Below, one piece after another: positions 59,536 through 64,000 of a stretch of 64,000 bases of DNA. Under the pieces are notes generated by a model, which was not told the origin of the DNA, ran no database searches, and worked only from the letters and a program-made list of their open reading frames with translations. The translations under genes and the position numbers were made by a program. Positions within the stretch are counted from its first letter, which is position 1. The number at the start of each line of letters is the position of its first letter. Source of the stretch: Hyperoodon ampullatus. Its lineage: Eukaryota; Chordata; Mammalia; Artiodactyla; Ziphiidae. The stretch covers positions 28,524,425-28,588,424 of the forward strand of contig OX457061.1 in NCBI GenBank assembly GCA_949752795.1, given 5' to 3'.

Positions 59536-61255
59536 CTACCATATTTTCAGAGAACGTAGTATATCTCTGTGGCATCCCTTATACGACTGATTTGATCCTC
59601 AAAACCACTTTTTAAGAAAATCATACTGGATGTTCCAACAAGTTTTTAAAGAAAATAAGCCAAAAGCTAAAAGGCTTAAGATGATTTGTTCAAGGTTATA
59701 CATGCAGAGAGTGATAAGGTTGAGTTGATCCAGGCCTCATTACTCCAAAGGCAATGCTCTTTCTACAAACCATCTGTCTCTTCAGATGCCAAAGTTTTAG
59801 TTTTCTAAATCCCTTAAATATTGTCTGGACCTATTTTGCAAACCACAGCTGCTTTGGTCCCATGGTGCTTGCTTTATTTTTCTCTCCTCTCCTCCCCTCC
59901 CCTCTTCTCCTCTCCCCTGCCCCCTCCCCTCCCCTCCTCTTCTCTTCTCCTCCTTCTCTTTTCTTTAATTTCTTTCTTTTCTCTTTCTCTCTATGTCTGT
60001 CCTTCAATAACCCAGAGCAAAAGTGGTACTAAAATTTGTGTTAGTGGCAAAAAAGAAATGTTCATAAGTTCATTTTGCATCCATGGGAAAGATAGAGGCC
60101 TTCTTCTCTCCAGTGTGCAACTACTGTTCCCGTCTTCCTGATCATTTTCCTCAGCCACATTGCCGTATTGGCAGCTCTACGTTTGGAACTGAGCAAAAGG
60201 AAAGACGGAGTGGAGGAAATTTTGCTTACTCACTGTCTCCCACCACTATGGGCTCTCTCTGCAATGCCCAGGGATCCCAGTCACTGAACTAACAGCATAG
60301 AGTTTAGCGTCATCAACAAACATAGAGGGACTCAGACGACTATCATTCTAAATTATACCATGCTGAGAAACTAGGAAATCAACCCTACCATTTATTTAAA
60401 TATGTGTAGAAGGAATATCTAAGTTTTCGCCAACATTCACAGCCTTGTGAATAGAGGCCTGTAGAATCTATTAGCAACTCAGCTGGTATCACAGTAACTA
60501 TAATGTGAGACTAAAGGAAAGAAGGACCCAAACTGAGATAACAGAAGAAACAGAATTTCATAAAAACAAAAATCAAAAACAGTGAATTTTTACTGTTTTC
60601 CTAGATGAGGAGGTATTTGTTATTATAATGAAATATATATTTATAATTCTAGGTGTCTAGAATAACTGAACAGTTTATTATCTGTAGTTTATTATTCTCT
60701 CAAATAATTACTTCCAGGAAATCAATATCTGTATTATCAAGAATTTAATCCATTTCATTTTACTTCTACAAATTTATTAACTTATAAACTCATGATAAAA
60801 ATTATGGATAAGAGCCTTGTTAGCTATTACTGAAAAATCATTAAAGAGGCAAAAGACATATTTCATCATTGTTTTATGAATGGAAAAAAAATAAATATTG
60901 TGTTTGTTTCTTTTTTATTCCAAAACATTTTCTTCTATATAAGGGCTGAAATTTTCAAGGCAATACCATTCTTTAAATTATAAGTTTGGATTCCACTTTA
61001 TCCTTAATGCACTGACTTGTCACCAAGTGTTCCAGGCCATCAGTATCAACAGTTACCCTGTTTGGCGGCTTATATTTCAAACTTTGACTCTACAGAGAAA
61101 TAATAATAAAACTATCATTATGATTCAAGGGAAGATAATTATAAGGTGATAGATAGTGATGGTCTTAGAGGAGACAGTTTACTGTCCTCAGCACTCTCCC
61201 TTTAGTCAAGAAGGGGGCACTGATTCATTTTTCTCTTGTGACTGTCTCAGTGATT
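59536..61255. other. Unannotated DNA with a pyrimidine tract
   Basis: Apart from the tract at 59876-59992, listed separately, nothing was recognised. Confidence 0.35.
59876..59992. repeat. Pure-pyrimidine tract, (CTCCC)n-like
   Basis: Almost 120 nt of C and T with CCTCTCCTCCCCTCCCCTC-type units. It produces two chance open frames rich in Ser, Leu and Pro. Confidence 0.9.
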
Positions 61256-61259
61256 CCTA

Positions 61260-61690
61260 GCAATTCCCCCTCATAGTGTACAGGGTTAAGAACTTTCTAC
61301 AACCATCACATGACAAAGAATTGATAAACCAGAGACTAAAAACATTATTTCTGAACTTGCCAAAACTGCCTGTTTGTTTTATGTTTGGAAAACCTGAATC
61401 TGAAGAATGTACTTGACTTGGGCTGAATTTGATTGCCCTTATCTGTTTCCAGAAATCGAGGGTTGTTAATTCATCTTTGCCTCAACCTCCCCTGCCCATG
61501 TTCCTTTCCTGTTTCCCTTTCTTCCTGACCTACTAAAGTGCCCGTAACATAAAGCCACAATAACCTACCACAAAAAACCTCTGCTAACTGATGGCCAGCA
61601 TTCTTACTTTTAGACGGACTCTCCTGCTGCAAGCAAATGAAGCTTTCTTTTTTCTCATCTGTTAGAGTTTAATCTAGGGCCCATGACAAT
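61260..61690 (+). mobile_element. Possible ERV1-like LTR
   Basis: The 3' part reads as an LTR end: GACTCTCCTGCTGCAAGC, a decayed poly(A) signal (AATGAAGCTTTCTTTTTTCTC), then GAGTTTAATCTAGGGCCCATGACA. An exact start and duplication were not found. Confidence 0.4.
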
Positions 61691-62345
61691 AACTTTCCTT
61701 GCCAAAGTGAGGGGGTTCTCTTCCTGACTACTCCCTTCTCACTTTCCACAATCTCCTCTCACGTCGTTTGTTCTTCTTTTACCCCATTGCTTCATGGCAT
61801 TGGCTGTTCCATTGCTATGGATCACTTTTGTAGCTTAATTAATAGTCAGAATCCTGGTCTTCACCAGAAATAATTCGCAAAGCTGCTATTCTGTTCTCCG
61901 AGGAAAGTGGTATCTTTTAGCTCAGCAGGCTGCACCTTCCTCTCTACAGGTACCATTTCAGTATTGCAACATCTTGTAGGGTAAAGTTGAATACTCCATT
62001 TTGTTTCTGTTTGAAAACAACTTTGGAGATGTGTGAAGTAAATCCCTTCTTCCCCTTCTCCCTTCTTTCATTATTGTGTCACACAGATATATACCTATCT
62101 TTCTTCTTGAAGAAGAAAGAAGAAAAGGCCAACCCCTCTATGCGTACTCCCGACCTAAGCCCTATTGATTTCTTAAGGCTTTTGCTCCTGGAATGATCCT
62201 CTGTATTCTCTGTGTCATCAATTTCTCCCCTTCTACTGGACCTTTCCCATCTATAGCTAACCAAGCTTTAATAATGTCTATCTTAACAATAAATGACAAA
62301 CCCCATAAAAACTGTAATCTAACAAAATATCATCTAACCTTAGCC
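61691..62345. other. Unannotated intergenic DNA
   Basis: Nothing certain; part could belong to the L2 copy downstream. Confidence 0.3.
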
Positions 62346-62349
62346 CTAA

Positions 62350-62820
62350 TTCCCTTCCAATTACTATCTCATTTCTCTGCTGCACTTCCTAAAAAAAGCC
62401 AAAAAACGAAAACAACTTGAAGGAATTATCTCTAGTCATTACCTCCACTTCTTCAATTCTTTCTTCTGCCTGCTCCAGTAATGATTTGATCATGACTACT
62501 CCATTGAGGCTGCTGTTGCCAAGGTCACCCATGACCTTCATAATATCAAATGTAATGTTTATTTTCTCTTTCATATCTTAAAGTCCAACCATACTAGACT
62601 TAATTGTCCATTCCTCCTTTTGAATCAGTTTTTCTCTTGACTTCCATTGCATCTCCCTCTTCTAGTTTTCCTCTTATCTCAAAGGCCCCCATTATGATTT
62701 TTGGCTCTTCTTTCCCTGATATACTCATAAATGTTAGAATAGTACAGGAATTCATCTGAGTCCTTCCTCACTGTTTCTCTTTTTTTATCCACACAGTCTT
62801 TCACCCAGTCTCATGGTTAA
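62350..62820 (+). mobile_element. L2 LINE ORF2 (reverse transcriptase) relic
   Basis: GCCAAGGTCACCCATGACCTTC, AGTCCAACCATACTAGACTTAA and CAGTCTTTCACCCAGTCTCATGG are decayed forms of a conserved part of the L2 (CR1-like) reverse transcriptase gene. It continues as an L2 3' end at 63105. Confidence 0.65.
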
Positions 62821-62823
62821 AAA

Positions 62824-63104
62824 GCTGGGACAAAGTGAGAGTATAACATTGACATATATACACTACCAAATGTAAAATAGATAGCTAGTGGGAAGCAGCT
62901 GCATAGCACAGGGAGATCAGCTCAGTGCTTTGAGATGACATAGATGGGTGGGATAAGGAGTGGGGGAGGGAGATGCAAGAGGGAGGAGATATGGGGATAT
63001 ATGTATATGTATAGCTTATTCACTTTGTTATAAAGCAGAAACTAACACACCATTGTGAAGCAATTATACTCCAATAAAGATGTTTAAAAACAGAAAAAAA
63101 AAAA
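62824..63104 (+). mobile_element. L1 3' UTR fragment (long-tail type)
   Basis: AGCTGGGACAAAGTGAGAG, ATATATACACTACCAAATG and GGGAAGCAGCTGCATAGC, the purine-rich GGGAGGGAGATGC block, and CACCATTGTGAAGCAATTATACTCCAATAAAGATG plus an A-rich tail. It is a 5'-truncated copy inserted within L2. Confidence 0.92.
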
Positions 63105-63540
63105 GATGTAATCAGTTAATCCCTAATTCCCTTCAAATGCAGTCAAATTCCTCATCCTGGTTTACAAACCCCTTTTCTTCTCCTGTAATTCTGTCCCTCA
63201 CTCAATATGCCTCACCAACACTGGTCTTCTATGTATATCTGAGCTTTCCCCTACCTGGAATCCTCTTTTCCCTGTTCTTTGAATGGCTATGTCCTTCTTA
63301 TCATTTAAATATCATCTCCTTAGAGAAAACAACTTAATCACAATTATATGATTATATTTTCAGTATTTTTATAGCACTTATTATTATATGATAGAGTCTT
63401 ATTATTTATTGCATATACAGCTAGTATTTCCATGAGAAGTCTGACAGCCTTGTATCTTTCATTAATTGTGGTGTACTGAATGCCTGGAACAGTGTCTGGC
63501 ACAGAGTAGGTAATTAATGATCATTGAATAAGTGAATGTA
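63105..63540 (+). mobile_element. L2 LINE 3' end
   Basis: CTACCTGGAATCCTCTTTTC, ATCATTTAAATATCATCTCC, AATGCCTGGAACAGTGTCTGG and CACAGAGTAGGTAATTAATG, with ATTGAATAAGTGAATG at the end, give the L2 tail order. Confidence 0.8.
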
Positions 63541-64000
63541 TTGTAAACCTGGGCTTCTCTGTGATTCAGCTGAAAACCCTAAGCTAGATAAACAGACTGC
63601 TTACAGATACTGTATATTAAAACTACTGAATTATTTTGCCTTAATGAGCTTGAAGTTCCTGGAAGAGAAAAATGTCTGAATTAGGTTCTAAAGAATGAAT
63701 ACAGTTTATTTAGACAGTGTCTTAAATTAATCTTTTTTTTCACTGCAATATACTGGCATTTGAATGCATTTTAAGAATTAGAAAAGACAAAAATTAGTAA
63801 GAAAATACTGCACCTTTTTTTTTTTAGAGTAGAATCCCATTTATGCTAACTTCAAAAAAATACAAAACTTAACAGCTGTACAGAGGTACATGAATACATA
63901 ATAAAAACTAAAACAAAAAGCAAGAAAATGATAAATGTAAAATTCAAACAGTGCCAACCTCTAGGGTAAGGAGAGAGACTGGGATAGAAAGGAACATAAA
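63541..64000. other. Unannotated intergenic DNA to window end
   Basis: A T-run lies at 63814-63824. No gene or repeat was recognised. Confidence 0.35.

Noticed and set aside
59754..60141. 92- and 106-codon Ser/Pro/Leu-rich frames
   Set aside because: Produced by the pyrimidine tract.

Overview
The window is mammalian nuclear DNA, most likely from a cetacean (whale or dolphin). The main evidence is at least ten copies of a tRNA-derived SINE of the CHR type, whose 5' end (GGGCTTCCCTGGTGGCGCAG) is typical of whales, hippos and ruminants. No ruminant BovB or Bov-A repeats were seen, and there are two families of L1 typical of even-toed ungulates. I could not recognise an exon of any host protein-coding gene, so this is intergenic DNA or the inside of a large intron. 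The sequence is AT-rich and full of layered transposon insertions.

Layout. 0.87-2.54 kb: an old L1 3' piece on the minus strand, then a nested block (SINE plus L1 3' end) inside a perfect 16-bp target-site duplication. 3.1-3.5 kb: MIR and L2 relics. 3.6-9.5 kb: a complete minus-strand L1 ('L1-A') with a 12-bp duplication, an intact 304-codon ORF1 and an ORF2 with four disabling lesions, inserted into an older L1. 11-19 kb: one SINE, old LTRs (MLT1-like), MER5A and MIR. 19.9-27.4 kb: a second full-length but more decayed plus-strand L1 ('L1-B') whose ORF2 is split by a young SINE with a 53-T tail. 28-31.4 kb: four SINEs, three of them within 1.2 kb. 34-36.5 kb: ancient L1 pieces and one young L1 3' end. 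38.9 and 39.9 kb: two perfect 29-bp tandem duplications. 39.8-40.7 kb: ancient L1 end. 41.7-44.1 kb: decayed ERVL-type pol. 45.7-46.5 kb: an L1 fragment covering mainly the reverse transcriptase. 47.8-51.2 kb: L2, then an ancient L1 carrying a solo LTR and a SINE. 52.7-64 kb: SINEs, L2, MER5A, MLT1-like LTR, a pyrimidine tract, a probable LTR and another L1 3' end.

Most noteworthy: the 757-bp solo LTR at 48579-49335 (TG...CA, 4-bp duplication) holds, downstream of its poly(A) signals, an exactly 72-nt tRNA-Glu(UUC)-like sequence. The two full-length L1s also differ in informative ways. L1-A lacks about 1.48 kb of 5' UTR that L1-B has, and that segment ends in a strong splice-acceptor-like sequence. 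L1-A also carries about 105 nt of GC-rich sequence upstream of the usual L1 start and a short 3' transduction-like tail.

No working gene network is visible. The only intact reading frame of known function is L1-A ORF1; its partner ORF2 is broken, so this L1 could not move by itself.
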